From positions 62,001 to 126,000 of the forward strand of contig DVMQ01000017.1 of assembly GCA_018714895.1 (NCBI GenBank): a stretch of DNA of 64,000 nt, read 5' to 3'. Positions 1 to 8,926 of this stretch are shown here, in pieces. The notes below the pieces were generated by a model. The model saw only the letters and a list, made by a program, of their open reading frames with translations, made no database searches and was not told the DNA's origin. Within the stretch, counting starts at the first letter, position 1, and every line of letters begins with the position of its first letter. The position numbers and the translations under genes are program-made. The DNA comes from Coprovicinus avistercoris (GTDB lineage Bacteria > Actinomycetota > Coriobacteriia > Coriobacteriales > Atopobiaceae).

Positions 1-171
1 CTTGTCTTGCAGGATGATGGTCTTGAAGCCATTCTTGTAATGGCTTTTGGCTATCCTGACGAAGAGATAATTCTGGAACAGTCCAGCTCACCTACTGATG
101 TTGCTTATTGGCGAGATGAGCAGGATATCCACCATGTACCTAAACTTCCTCTTGCGGATGTGCTGGTATAA
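1..171 (+). CDS. Nitroreductase-family protein, C-terminal end only
   Basis: An open frame runs from the first base to a TAA at 169-171 and gives 56 residues. The peptide contains GYPDEE, then WRDEQ, then HHVPKLPLADVL before the stop. This resembles the end of flavin-dependent nitroreductases, where a GYP segment is followed by a short tail ending in a PL-x-E/D-V-L motif. The catalytic part lies outside the window. Its last 32 bases overlap the end of the convergent DeoR gene. The assignment is by motif only; another short oxidoreductase tail is possible. Confidence 0.5.
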   Translation, partial: LVLQDDGLEAILVMAFGYPDEEIILEQSSSPTDVAYWRDEQDIHHVPKLPLADVLV

Positions 172-976
172 AGTCTGCAGAAATGAGCGTAGGACGGAAT
201 TCGCACTCAGATATGGTTTCAATAGCTTCTGAAACTATCTGAGTGCCAGATCCACTATTCATGATCACGTATTGAAAATCTGAGAGATTTGCAAAACAGT
301 ACGTACCGCGATTATTTGCTTTACTTGAATCCAGCAATGCAATCGAAGTGGAAGCAGATTTCATAAGGGCAGATTTTAATTCAGCCATTTGAGGGAATTC
401 CGTCATAAAGCCACGCGATGCCACAAAAGAGCCTGGACAAATTACAGCTATATCTGCGTGAATGTGTGCAAGACCGCTGAGCGCAAGCGGACCATACACA
501 TAGCGATGTCCTTTTCGAAGTGTTCCTCCCAACATAACAACATCAACCCGAGGCAGTGTTTCATCAATAACATTTGCAATAGTTATATCGGGAGTAACAA
601 TAGTTAATGAGGTAAAAGCTCCTAGCGTACGAACAAATTCCAGTGCTGTTGTTCCAGAATCAAGAAGTACAGTGTCACCATCATGAATATAGTTAGTTGC
701 TGTCTTAGCAATGAGGCGCTTAGCTTCAACATTAATATTTACTCGGCGATCCTGAGTTGAAACGACAAGGCGCTTTTTGAGTGAAACAGCTCCGCCATGA
801 GTTCGTCTTAATTTGCCAGCATCGGCAAGGGCGTCAAGATCAGATCGAGCAGTAACAACCGACACGCCAAACGTTTTTGCAATGTCAGACACTTGAATAG
901 ATGCATTGCGTTCAAGCATATCGAGTATTGCTGCACGGCGTTCATCCGAGAAAAAATGGCGATCAGAACCGGTCAT
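140..976 (-). CDS. DeoR-family sugar-phosphate-responsive repressor
   Basis: A helix-turn-helix lies in about the first 60 residues (DIAKTFGVSVVTARSDLDAL, then a THGGAV wing), followed by a DeoRC sensor domain with the usual DGDTVLLDSGTT phosphate-binding stretch. Members of this family bind a sugar phosphate and repress a nearby catabolic operon. The longest frame starts at ATG 988, but that ATG is inside the ribosome binding site of a second in-frame ATG at 976 (GGAG six bases upstream), so 976 is preferred (278 aa). It is divergent from the aldolase operon at 1320, which it probably controls. Confidence 0.9.
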   Translation of the reverse strand: MTGSDRHFFSDERRAAILDMLERNASIQVSDIAKTFGVSVVTARSDLDALADAGKLRRTHGGAVSLKKRLVVSTQDRRVNINVEAKRLIAKTATNYIHDGDTVLLDSGTTALEFVRTLGAFTSLTIVTPDITIANVIDETLPRVDVVMLGGTLRKGHRYVYGPLALSGLAHIHADIAVICPGSFVASRGFMTEFPQMAELKSALMKSASTSIALLDSSKANNRGTYCFANLSDFQYVIMNSGSGTQIVSEAIETISECEFRPTLISADFIPAHPQEEV

Positions 977-988
977 TTGAAGCTCCAT

Positions 989-1319
989 GTGAAGATTTTG
1001 TTTTCTTTTATTTTCTTTTTAAGAAAGCAAAATGTAAATGTTTTTGTTTCAAAACAAAATAAAAATAATTTTGAGAAACGAAGAAATTAGAGATGGACAG
1101 ATTCAACCTGTCCATTTCTAGATTTTTATTCCGACATAGGAGCCGATAGTAGGCTAGATACTTTCTTTTTCTTTCCAAATAGGGGCACTTTTGTATCCCC
1201 AAGAAGAAGTTGAGAGAAACTTTTTAAATTCATTGTCTTTAGAGTGTGGTCAGACGACCTGCCTGAAGTTTTTTTAGCTTCTCTTGCGAGATTGATACAT
1301 CAAGATGAGGTGAGCTGGA
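989..1319. promoter_or_regulatory. AT-rich divergent control region, deoR / aldolase operon
   Basis: This 331-base gap holds no credible gene. The part next to deoR (about 992-1075) is very T- and A-rich, with repeated TTTTC blocks and an 8-base inverted repeat TTTTGTTT (1042-1049) / AAACAAAA (1052-1059). Repeated TTTC-type boxes recall operators of AgaR-like DeoR proteins (family knowledge), so this is the likely repressor target. A short arm pair TTGAT/ATCAA (1292-1303) sits just before the aldolase ribosome binding site. I could not place a confident -35/-10 pair. Confidence 0.45.
1088..1120. promoter_or_regulatory. Hairpin in the deoR-aldolase gap (operator or leader hairpin)
   Basis: A 13-pair stem, 1088-1100 with 1108-1120 (core ATGGACAG / CTGTCCAT, one G-T pair), encloses a 7-base loop. 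On the plus strand it is followed by a short T-rich stretch, so it could act as a weak attenuator of the aldolase operon. Equally, it could be a protein-binding palindrome. The sequence alone does not decide. Confidence 0.4.
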
Positions 1320-2174
1320 ATGCCGTTAGTTACCACTGATGAGATGCTCCAAAAAGCATATGAGGGTTCTTATGCTGTGGGTGCATTTAATGTAGAGAAT
1401 CTTGAGTTTGTTCAAGCTGTCATAAAAGCAGCGGAAATGGCAAACTCTCCGGTAATAATTCAGGCTACACCTCGTACGCTGCAATCAGTTGGACTTGACT
1501 ATCTACATGCAATTGTTTCTGTTGCAGCTAGCAAGTCGCATGTTCCCGTTGCTCTTCATCTCGACCATGGTGATAGTTTCAAATTGTGCATGCAGGCGGT
1601 TCGTGCTGGATTTTCATCTGTCATGATTGATGGATCACGTCTTCCTCTTAGTGAAAACATTTCTCTTACTAAAGAAGTTTGCACCGCTGTTCAAGCTGCT
1701 GGCGTTCCTGTTGAGGCTGAGCTAGGGCGCGTAGGCGGGAAAGCAACAGATACTGCCTCAGAAGAAATAAATCCTTATACCGATACAAACGAGGCATATG
1801 AGTTTGTTTTGCAAACAAAGTGCTCGTCATTAGCCATTGGAGTAGGTACAGCCCATGGCGTCTATGTTGAAGAACCCCATATTGCTCAAGACATCGTCTG
1901 TTCTGTAAGAGAGGCCGTTGATATCCCACTCGTTTTACACGGTGCTTCAGGAGTGCCAAGCAGTCAAATTAAAAAAGCTATCAAAAATGGAATATGCAAA
2001 GTGAATTTTGCTACTGAACTTCGCCAAGCGTATCTCTCAGCATTTTTGGACTATATGAGCCTACATCCAGGCTGCATCGATCCAAAGAAGCCAGCAGCAT
2101 GTGGTATCGAAAATATTTCGTCAGTAGTTTCAGCTCATATGGAAGAACTTGGCTGCGCGGGCAAGGCATTTTAG
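1320..2174 (+). CDS. Class II (zinc) ketose-bisphosphate aldolase, tagatose/fructose type
   Basis: Cleaves a ketose 1,6-bisphosphate into dihydroxyacetone phosphate and glyceraldehyde 3-phosphate in the cytoplasm. At 284 aa it has the GatY/KbaY/FbaA short form. HLDHG gives catalytic D82 and zinc ligand H83; E134 is in VEAELG, H179 in GTAHGVY and H207 in LVLHGASG, so the zinc site is complete. It is the first gene of an operon with a PfkB kinase (9 bases downstream), a ROK kinase and an SIS isomerase. That context favours tagatose 1,6-bisphosphate as substrate, but fructose 1,6-bisphosphate cannot be excluded. Confidence 0.88.
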   Translation: MPLVTTDEMLQKAYEGSYAVGAFNVENLEFVQAVIKAAEMANSPVIIQATPRTLQSVGLDYLHAIVSVAASKSHVPVALHLDHGDSFKLCMQAVRAGFSSVMIDGSRLPLSENISLTKEVCTAVQAAGVPVEAELGRVGGKATDTASEEINPYTDTNEAYEFVLQTKCSSLAIGVGTAHGVYVEEPHIAQDIVCSVREAVDIPLVLHGASGVPSSQIKKAIKNGICKVNFATELRQAYLSAFLDYMSLHPGCIDPKKPAACGIENISSVVSAHMEELGCAGKAF

Positions 2175-2183
2175 GAGGGTATT

Positions 2184-3122
2184 GTGATCCTTACGGTAAC
2201 CATGAACCCTTCAATAGATACACGATACAAGCTTGAATCGCTCATAATCGACGATGTTAATCGCGCTATTGCTCAGCGAACTCCAGGCGGAAAAGGACTT
2301 AATGTCGCAAGAGTACTTTCACAGCTTGGAGATACTGTTCTAGCAACTGGATTATTGGGCGGATATTTTGGATCGTATCTGGCTCAATGTTTAGACGAAG
2401 AAGGTATCGCTCACCAATTTAGTGAAATTAGCGGCGAGACTCGGACCTGTCTTAGTATCCTGCATGAGAATAAGCAAACCGAAATACTGGAGCGCGGCCC
2501 TGAAGTAACTGAGGCTGAGCTCCAAAAATTCTACGTACATTTTGATCTGCTTGCTAAACAAGCAGATGTAATCACAATTTCTGGAAGTCTGCCTCAAGGA
2601 GTGCCTAACTCAGCATATGCAGAATTGCTCAGAAGATCAGCTTGTGTAGGTTGCAAACAAGTGCTTGTAGATAGCTCTGGGCTGGCGCTTGAAGAGATCC
2701 TTAATGCTGAGATTCATCCGTATTTAGTAAAAATAAATCTTTCTGAGGCGAATGCTTTATTAGGAACACACTTAGAAGCAACTGAGACGAAGGAAATAAT
2801 CGAAGTCCTTCGAACTGATGAGAAATTACACGATGTTCCTTGGGTTATTGTCTCTCTTGGACCGTATGGTTGCGTAGCAACTCATAACGACATGGCCTAT
2901 TGTGCTGTTCCTCCCGTAGTAGAAGCTGTAAATGCTACGGGAAGTGGGGATGCAATGCTTGCCGGTTTTGCCGATAGTTTGGCTCATTCAAAAGACGATG
3001 TTTCTATCCTCAGAACCTCTGTTGCTTGCGGAACTCTTAACGCTATGGATTTAAAGACCGGTCATATCCAAATAGAAAAACTGAAAAACATGGAGAGAGC
3101 GATTCAAGTCTCTTGCTTATGA
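2184..3122 (+). CDS. PfkB-family 1-phosphofructokinase / tagatose-6-phosphate kinase
   Basis: ATP-dependent kinase that makes a ketose 1,6-bisphosphate for the aldolase upstream. The GTG start has AGGAGGG overlapping the aldolase stop. The 312-residue protein has the sugar-binding TPGGKGLNVARVL motif near residue 33, the KINLSEAN motif at 183-190, and the C-terminal NATGSGDAM signature with catalytic D256. LacC (tagatose-6-phosphate kinase) and FruK (1-phosphofructokinase) share this architecture. The neighbours (aldolase, SIS isomerase) favour a LacC-like role; this is inferred. Confidence 0.85.
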   Translation: MILTVTMNPSIDTRYKLESLIIDDVNRAIAQRTPGGKGLNVARVLSQLGDTVLATGLLGGYFGSYLAQCLDEEGIAHQFSEISGETRTCLSILHENKQTEILERGPEVTEAELQKFYVHFDLLAKQADVITISGSLPQGVPNSAYAELLRRSACVGCKQVLVDSSGLALEEILNAEIHPYLVKINLSEANALLGTHLEATETKEIIEVLRTDEKLHDVPWVIVSLGPYGCVATHNDMAYCAVPPVVEAVNATGSGDAMLAGFADSLAHSKDDVSILRTSVACGTLNAMDLKTGHIQIEKLKNMERAIQVSCL

Positions 3123-3199
3123 ATCTCTCTCAAAAAGTATTAACCGGATGATGGTCAATTTCTATTTCGAAGTTAGGGGAGAGCTAAAGGAGGAGGGTT

Positions 3200-4186
3200 A
3201 TGGCAGCAGGAGAAGACAACAAAACATTCGATCTTGGCGTTGATTTGGGAGGTACGAAAGTAGCAGTTTGTTCATCTGATTTTGAAGAAACTGATGATGT
3301 GTCTGAGCGTGTTATGCGTTTCCCCTCTCATATCACTGGATCTCAAGAAGAGCTGGTGGACACGCTATTCTCCTCGATTGACACATATATTGAAAATAAA
3401 TGTGCTGGTAAATTACCTCGTGCTATTGGTTTTGGATTGAAGGATGCGGTTGATAACAGAAAGGGTATATGGCTGAAATGTCCTTCATCAGAAGGCTTTT
3501 CTCCTTTGCCGCTGGCAGAGCTTGTCTATGAACGATATGGGGTCCCTGCTTTTCTTGATAACGACGTACATGCTGCTACATTGGCTGAGCTGCAATATGG
3601 AGCGGGCCAACGTTATAAAGATTTTCTCTATCTAAATGTTGGCACAGGTATTGCTGTTGGAGCTGTAATAGAAGGCAAATTGATGAGAGGTGCCTCAAAT
3701 TATGCAGGTGAAATAGGTCATATTTCTGTTGAGACTGAGGGTGAAACCTGCACATTTTGTGGCTTACCTGGCTGCCTAGAGAATATAGCAAGTGGTCAGG
3801 GCATCAATGAGATTACTCAGAAGGCTTTAAGCAACAATCAAGATTCTCTGTTACAGCAGACACTCAAGGCACATGGATTTATTCGTTCAACTGATGTTTT
3901 CTCTGCGGCAGATATGGGCGATGAGCTGGCTCAATCGATTGCAGATAGAGTTACGAGGGCACTGGTAATTGCCTGTGTGGATGCGGTTAATATTTTCAAT
4001 CCTGAGGCGATAATTTTTGGTGGCGGTGTAATGAGCGATGGATGGCTCCTTACTCGGCTTCAAGATCTTGTTCCGCGGCGTGCGATAGCTACATCGGCAG
4101 CCGCATTGCAAGAGCTATCTCTTTCTGAACTTGGGTCCGATTATGTGGGAGTGCTCGGTGCTCTTTCAATTGCACAGGTGGGGTGA
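3200..4186 (+). CDS. ROK-family sugar kinase (variant)
   Basis: Phosphorylates a hexose or N-acetylhexosamine using ATP. The nucleotide loop DLGVDLGGTKVAV is near residues 11-23, the catalytic segment LDNDVHAA has N121/D122, and EIGH lies at 171-174. The zinc site is odd: C184-x2-C187-G-x2-G-C192-x-E, where the ROK consensus is C-x-C-G-x2-G-C-x-E. The glycine-proline segment normally reading like GIPGPVD is IGFGLKDAVD here. There is no N-terminal helix-turn-helix, so it is an enzyme and not a NagC-type repressor. It overlaps or abuts the SIS gene. The substrate is unknown. Confidence 0.83.
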   Translation: MAAGEDNKTFDLGVDLGGTKVAVCSSDFEETDDVSERVMRFPSHITGSQEELVDTLFSSIDTYIENKCAGKLPRAIGFGLKDAVDNRKGIWLKCPSSEGFSPLPLAELVYERYGVPAFLDNDVHAATLAELQYGAGQRYKDFLYLNVGTGIAVGAVIEGKLMRGASNYAGEIGHISVETEGETCTFCGLPGCLENIASGQGINEITQKALSNNQDSLLQQTLKAHGFIRSTDVFSAADMGDELAQSIADRVTRALVIACVDAVNIFNPEAIIFGGGVMSDGWLLTRLQDLVPRRAIATSAAALQELSLSELGSDYVGVLGALSIAQVG

Positions 4187-4191
4187 ATAAC

Positions 4192-5250
4192 ATGGAGTAT
4201 ATGGCATATAACGAAATCTTTAATTCTTCTGAGAATTTAAAGAAAAGCTATGACTATCTCTCTTCACGTAGAGAAGAACTCGTTTCTTTTATTCGCGACG
4301 CAGAACCTGATGAGATAGTCTTTCTTGGAAGCGGTTCGAGCTATTGGCTCTCGATGGCAGCTGCACTCTCATGGCAAAGAGAAACAGGAATGAGATGTAG
4401 CGCAATTAAAAGTTGCGATGTGGTAATGGATCCTGCCTGTTTTGAGCATTGTTTCAATCGGCCGCTCATTATTTGTGCCTCACGATCCGGTATGACTGCA
4501 GAAACCAACATTGCATCTGAGAGGTTAATTTCAACCTATCATGCTCCGCTTTTGGTTATCTCCGAGGCTGAGGGAACGCCAATGGCTCAGCGTGCTGGTA
4601 TGTTTGCATGCATGCCTTGGGCACATGAGGGATCGGTGATGCAAACTCAATCGTTCGTGAACCTCTATCTATCACTTATTGTTTTAGCAGCATTTGTTTC
4701 AGACAATACCGAGCTTCTCAATGAAATTCAGCAGTATCTCGATAGGCTTCCACAAATATCCGATGATGTGGCACAAAGAACTAAAGACATTCGATATGAG
4801 GTTTTTCCAGAGTACAGAAGGCTTGTATCACTGGGGTCGGGTTGCCAGTACGGAGTTGCAATAGAAGGGGCTTATGTCCAGCAGGAGATTGGAAAAATGC
4901 AGAGCTCCTATTTCTCCACCCTTGAATATCGACACGGTCCCTTCCTAACCAATACTGATGACACCTTATTCTGTGTCACAAGCTTAGGACACGATCTTGA
5001 GTTAGAAGAACATGCTATAGCTGAGTTACATCGAACAAAAGCTAAGGTATTGGTAATCTCTGACAAGCATGACTTAAAGGGAGCAGATCTTTCCTTCTCA
5101 TTAGGGTATACAACGAAGCCTGAGGTCGTAGCGTTATATGCGATTTTGATCATGCAAGGATTGGCATACTGGCAAGCAATTCGTTCAAATGGAAATCCCG
5201 ATAATCCGAGCGGAAATCCGGATAAGACCCCCTATGTAAATAATCTTTAA
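4192..5250 (+). CDS. SIS-domain sugar-phosphate isomerase/deaminase (AgaS/FrlB-like)
   Basis: Contains two SIS phosphosugar-binding domains: FLGSGSSYWL and then CASRSGMTAET in the first, and LVSLGSGCQYGVA with YRHGPF in the second. Proteins of this type deaminate or isomerise amino-sugar 6-phosphates, or deglycate fructosamine phosphates. A GTG at 4183 overlaps the ROK stop but has its ribosome site too close; ATG 4192, with GGGGTGA upstream, is better (352 aa). The C-terminus carries a doubled GNPD element (GNPDNPSGNPDKTPYV) where the family has one. With the kinase and aldolase it would complete galactosamine-6-P to triose phosphates (inferred). Confidence 0.82.
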   Translation: MEYMAYNEIFNSSENLKKSYDYLSSRREELVSFIRDAEPDEIVFLGSGSSYWLSMAAALSWQRETGMRCSAIKSCDVVMDPACFEHCFNRPLIICASRSGMTAETNIASERLISTYHAPLLVISEAEGTPMAQRAGMFACMPWAHEGSVMQTQSFVNLYLSLIVLAAFVSDNTELLNEIQQYLDRLPQISDDVAQRTKDIRYEVFPEYRRLVSLGSGCQYGVAIEGAYVQQEIGKMQSSYFSTLEYRHGPFLTNTDDTLFCVTSLGHDLELEEHAIAELHRTKAKVLVISDKHDLKGADLSFSLGYTTKPEVVALYAILIMQGLAYWQAIRSNGNPDNPSGNPDKTPYVNNL

Positions 5251-5256
5251 TTGTCT

Positions 5257-5292
5257 AAAAAAGGCAGCCACGTGAAAAACTACGTGGCTGCC
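5257..5292 (-). terminator. Rho-independent terminator for the M16C peptidase gene
   Basis: A perfect 11-pair stem (5263-5273 with 5282-5292, GGCAGCCACGT) encloses an 8-base loop. A run of six A (5257-5262) on the plus strand becomes the U tract when read on the minus strand. It lies between two convergent genes and may also stop the plus-strand operon, though no T run follows on that side. Confidence 0.85.
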
Positions 5293-5330
5293 TGACGTTT
5301 AGATAGCTTGTTTGAAATATCTTGTTTGCC

Positions 5331-8318
5331 CTATTCAGCTTTCATGAGATCACAAACGGTAAGCGGTATGTTTGATGCCTCAATGAGCGAGCGTTCTCCA
5401 AAGACGCAAATACCGCGCTTTGTAGGAAGGCTTTGGAGTGCTTCTGCGTGAGCCTGCACATCGGTTGGTGTGGCTGAAAGTACCTCAGAACGTATTTGTT
5501 CACGCCAACCGGCAGGACGCTTGCTCAAGCGTTCCATATCTTGGCGACGAGCAATTGCACGTGGTTTAGCCGGTGCATCCATGCCGGCGACCGTTGAAAC
5601 AACGTAGCCAACGAATTCTGTCTCAGATGGATTCCAAGAAGAGAGCCAATCTGCTGCGTGTTCAAAACGTTCAACTGTTGCATCTACTGCCGGATCGCGG
5701 AATGAATAGAACCGTGCAATGCCTTGATTGGTAACGCCAAAGCCACAGCCATAGGCTCCACCCTTTACGCGCACTTCGTTCCATAAGTAGTCATATGAAA
5801 GGGCACGTCCAGCAAGCTGCCAAGCACCATCGGGTTTGCAACCTGAGGTATAGCCGTCCATACCTTCACCGACAAATACCACACCGGATGGCACGCAAAA
5901 AGCTTCGTTGCGGATTTGTGGCTCAGGAATAACGAGACAATCTACGTGAGCCTCTGCAGAGAGACGCAACGTTCCCGCTGCATTCCAGAAGCTGTCGAGT
6001 TCTTCAGAGGTGCCAGCAAAACTAATCTCGACATTATCTTGAGAGAAAATAGTCTGAGCAAGCTGTGTGAGCTTGTTTGTAAGACGATCGAATCGTTCAT
6101 CAAAATGAGCAAGTAAATCTTTGAGGAAGAGGTATTGATCAACACCTGCAACTTGTTCGGAAACGAGAGCAGCGCGAGAGAAATATGAGCTAACTCGAGA
6201 CAGTGCTGCAGCGTGTCCCGATCCTGTGAAGGCTTGCTCCATTGCAACTCGACGCTGTTGCAAAATATCGCGAATACGGCCTTTGTCGGTAAAGACTGTT
6301 TGCGACCACACCTCAGCAGGAATTGTTGCTGCAGCTTCAACGCGTTCAGCGAGCGCACTTGTTGCAACTACAAGTGTTGGCCGAGCTTGGCGAGTGCCAT
6401 CCTCATACGCATACGTCTCTACAAAAAATGAGAGGGATCCCAAGTTGGTTTCAACAAGCGTATCGAGTTCAGAGGCACTATGAGATGTTGTGTCGAGTCT
6501 GCCAAGCAGATCGCAGAGCACTGAAACATAAGGAAGATCTTCCCAAGTTACACAGTTCAGACCGAAGTATGCATGGATGTAATCAACGTGACGGCAGGGT
6601 ACATCGTGCACGAAACACGGTACAACATAACCGGTTTGCTCATGCTGTGGAGGATCGGCGGGAGCTTTGCCAATGTCTTCAATTCCAAGTTGGGGGAGAA
6701 GGGCTAATGCCTCAGGAGCATCAGGCGCTTCCTGTTCAGCTCTGAGTGCCGCTACTTCTTCTGCCACAGCAGCGAGCCCCTCTGGTCCCATTTCCTCGGC
6801 AATAACAGCAAGCTTATGGCTCTCGTTTTGCTCGTTATCAATTTCTGAAGGAATGAGCTCGACTGCGGCATGATGATTGCTTTCACAGATAATATCCTGC
6901 AGAAGTGCTTCGAACCATCCATCGTCTAGATGCTCGCGCATCTGTGCGATAGCTTCTTCGTAGTGCAGGTATGCTGTCGCATTTGTATCGTCGTAGAGCC
7001 AGCTTGAAAGCGCTTGCATGGCAAGGGCGACGCCATCTGGGTAGTAGCCAAAATCACCCTCTCGAAGATTAAACTCTGCCTGCGCAAGTGACGCTTCCAA
7101 ACGCTCGCGACCAATACCTTCTTTTACGAGACGGGCACATTCTTTTTCGAATAACTCACGGAAGGCATTTGCAACTCCCTCATATGCTCCTTTAAGCTGA
7201 ATCAAAATGAGCGGTTGAGCGAGACCATCCATCAAATAGCTTGCAATATCATCGCCAAGGTTTGCATCGAGAAGAGCACGCTTGAGAGGAGCTTCGTTCG
7301 ATCCCATGATGGCATCGAGTAAGACATCCACGGCGAGAATACGGTTGCGATCTTGAGAAGTGCCTACGACATAACCCAAACCAACACAGGCATTCTCTGG
7401 AGCAGTTTGCATAGTCACCTGAGAAGGAGCGGGTGTAAGAGGTGCCTGCATATCCAGTGGGTTTGGGCCTTCAGAACAATTATTATCAGCCTCATCAAAA
7501 CGCTTACTGATAAAAGCAAGCATCTGTTCGATATCAAGATCGCCATAAAGAATGGTGTAGCTGTTTGGAAGTTGGTAGTGGCGACGCCATGTGTCAATAA
7601 AGCTCTCATAACTCAGTGACGGAATGGCCTTTGGATCGCCGCCACTTTCATATTGATAACAAGTATCAGGGAAGAGCTTGCGATTGAGCTGTTCAAAGAG
7701 AACCTCATCTGGGTCTGAGAGTGCACCCTTCATCTCATTGAACACAACACCGTTATACACAAGGTGTTGCTCATTATTACCGGCATCCTCAAGCTCGTAA
7801 TGCCAACCCTCTTGTTCAAAAATACGAGGGCGCGTAAGGATATTTGGATGAAGTACAGCATCGAGGTATACATCCGTTAGATTCATGAGGTCACGTTCAT
7901 TGGTGGATGCAACTGGATACATTGTTTTATCTGGAAATGTGAGTGCGTTGAGAAACGTTTGCATGCTGGTCTTGAGCAAGTTTACAAACGGTTCTTTAAC
8001 GGGGAAGTGTTCCGAGCCGCAGAGAACAGAGTGTTCCAGAATGTGGAAGACTCCCGTATCATCCGCAGGCGGTGTTTTAAAAGCAATAGAAAAAGCGCGG
8101 TTCTCATCAGGACATGCAAGCCACATGAGGCGTGCGCCTGTCGCTTGGTGACGCATGATATAAGCGTAGCCAGAGAGTTCGGCAATGGGTTCTGTTTGCT
8201 CTACAACAAAACCAGCATGGGTAGTTCCTGGAGCAAATGCCGCCATTGGCTCCAGGAAGTTTTTTGTTTCGTGTTCAGCGTCTGCTGAGGTATGTGTAGA
8301 AGTTTCTGAGAGGTGCAT
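5331..8318 (-). CDS. M16C-family zinc metallopeptidase (PreP/insulysin-like)
   Basis: A roughly 995-residue peptidase of the inverted-zinc clan. It degrades short peptides inside a closed two-half chamber. The N-terminal half has HILEH (H92, E95, H96 from the chosen start) plus the downstream VFNEMKGALS segment typical of M16C. The C-terminal half has the non-catalytic partner fold ending near FGERSLIEAS. There is no signal peptide, so it is cytoplasmic. The longest frame begins at a TTG (8339); ATG 8318 has GGGAG seven bases upstream and is preferred. Single gene between convergent and divergent neighbours. Confidence 0.9.
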   Translation of the reverse strand: MHLSETSTHTSADAEHETKNFLEPMAAFAPGTTHAGFVVEQTEPIAELSGYAYIMRHQATGARLMWLACPDENRAFSIAFKTPPADDTGVFHILEHSVLCGSEHFPVKEPFVNLLKTSMQTFLNALTFPDKTMYPVASTNERDLMNLTDVYLDAVLHPNILTRPRIFEQEGWHYELEDAGNNEQHLVYNGVVFNEMKGALSDPDEVLFEQLNRKLFPDTCYQYESGGDPKAIPSLSYESFIDTWRRHYQLPNSYTILYGDLDIEQMLAFISKRFDEADNNCSEGPNPLDMQAPLTPAPSQVTMQTAPENACVGLGYVVGTSQDRNRILAVDVLLDAIMGSNEAPLKRALLDANLGDDIASYLMDGLAQPLILIQLKGAYEGVANAFRELFEKECARLVKEGIGRERLEASLAQAEFNLREGDFGYYPDGVALAMQALSSWLYDDTNATAYLHYEEAIAQMREHLDDGWFEALLQDIICESNHHAAVELIPSEIDNEQNESHKLAVIAEEMGPEGLAAVAEEVAALRAEQEAPDAPEALALLPQLGIEDIGKAPADPPQHEQTGYVVPCFVHDVPCRHVDYIHAYFGLNCVTWEDLPYVSVLCDLLGRLDTTSHSASELDTLVETNLGSLSFFVETYAYEDGTRQARPTLVVATSALAERVEAAATIPAEVWSQTVFTDKGRIRDILQQRRVAMEQAFTGSGHAAALSRVSSYFSRAALVSEQVAGVDQYLFLKDLLAHFDERFDRLTNKLTQLAQTIFSQDNVEISFAGTSEELDSFWNAAGTLRLSAEAHVDCLVIPEPQIRNEAFCVPSGVVFVGEGMDGYTSGCKPDGAWQLAGRALSYDYLWNEVRVKGGAYGCGFGVTNQGIARFYSFRDPAVDATVERFEHAADWLSSWNPSETEFVGYVVSTVAGMDAPAKPRAIARRQDMERLSKRPAGWREQIRSEVLSATPTDVQAHAEALQSLPTKRGICVFGERSLIEASNIPLTVCDLMKAE

Positions 8319-8476
8319 AGAGTTCTCCCTATTACACAACAGTGTTATGACGTATCAGACTGTATGTTTACCAAAATGCTGATAGAGATGGTACCCCTCT
8401 CACACGCAGATACCCTCAGCATCCAAAGATGCAGGAAAAGATCGCCATGTGTTTTACAGATGTACGAGCAGATTTG

Positions 8477-8926
8477 TTACTTAACGACAAGCACATCACA
8501 GGGAGCATTGCGCACAAGGAATGCCGAAATAGAGCCCAAGAGCGCATACTTTATATTGGATAATCCACGGGCGCCGCAAACTACGAGATCTGGCTTAATG
8601 ATATCGAGCATATCGTCCATAAGAGTCTCGCGAATTCGTCCGCACTTTACGCAAACCTTAACCTCTGGAATGGCTTGTTCTGCTTCTGCCACTGTAACGC
8701 CGTCGGCAATTGAACCGCGAAAAGAGCGTTCCAGTTCGGCAATAAGATCTGGTGGAAATGTACCTGCTGTTTCAAGGATAGTTGAGTCTATGACATGGCC
8801 GACATAAAGCTTTGCTTCATTAGCGGCGGCAATTGTTGTGGCACGTGCAAAGACTTCATCCTGTTGTTCTGTTCCGTCGAGGGCAACGAATATCTTTTTG
8901 TATCCAAGCTCGTTGTGGTCTGCCAT
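8477..8926 (-). CDS. Universal stress protein (UspA family)
   Basis: A 149-residue single-domain protein starting MADHNELGYKKIFVALDG. The ATP-binding signature GARGLSN followed nine residues later by GS is present near the C-terminus, so it is probably an ATP-binding UspA. The frame continues upstream for 74 codons to 9148, but ATG 8926 has AGGAGG six bases upstream and the family begins there. The role is general stress; no specific partner is visible nearby. Confidence 0.88.
   Translation of the reverse strand: MADHNELGYKKIFVALDGTEQQDEVFARATTIAAANEAKLYVGHVIDSTILETAGTFPPDLIAELERSFRGSIADGVTVAEAEQAIPEVKVCVKCGRIRETLMDDMLDIIKPDLVVCGARGLSNIKYALLGSISAFLVRNAPCDVLVVK

Noticed and set aside
1008..1202. 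64-codon minus-strand frame in the deoR-aldolase gap
   Set aside because: No ribosome site, aromatic- and Lys-rich composition from AT-rich DNA, and it would cover the regulatory region.
5331..8318. Many plus-strand frames of 60-140 codons within the M16C peptidase gene
   Set aside because: They are shadows of a single long gene with complete M16 motifs on the minus strand.
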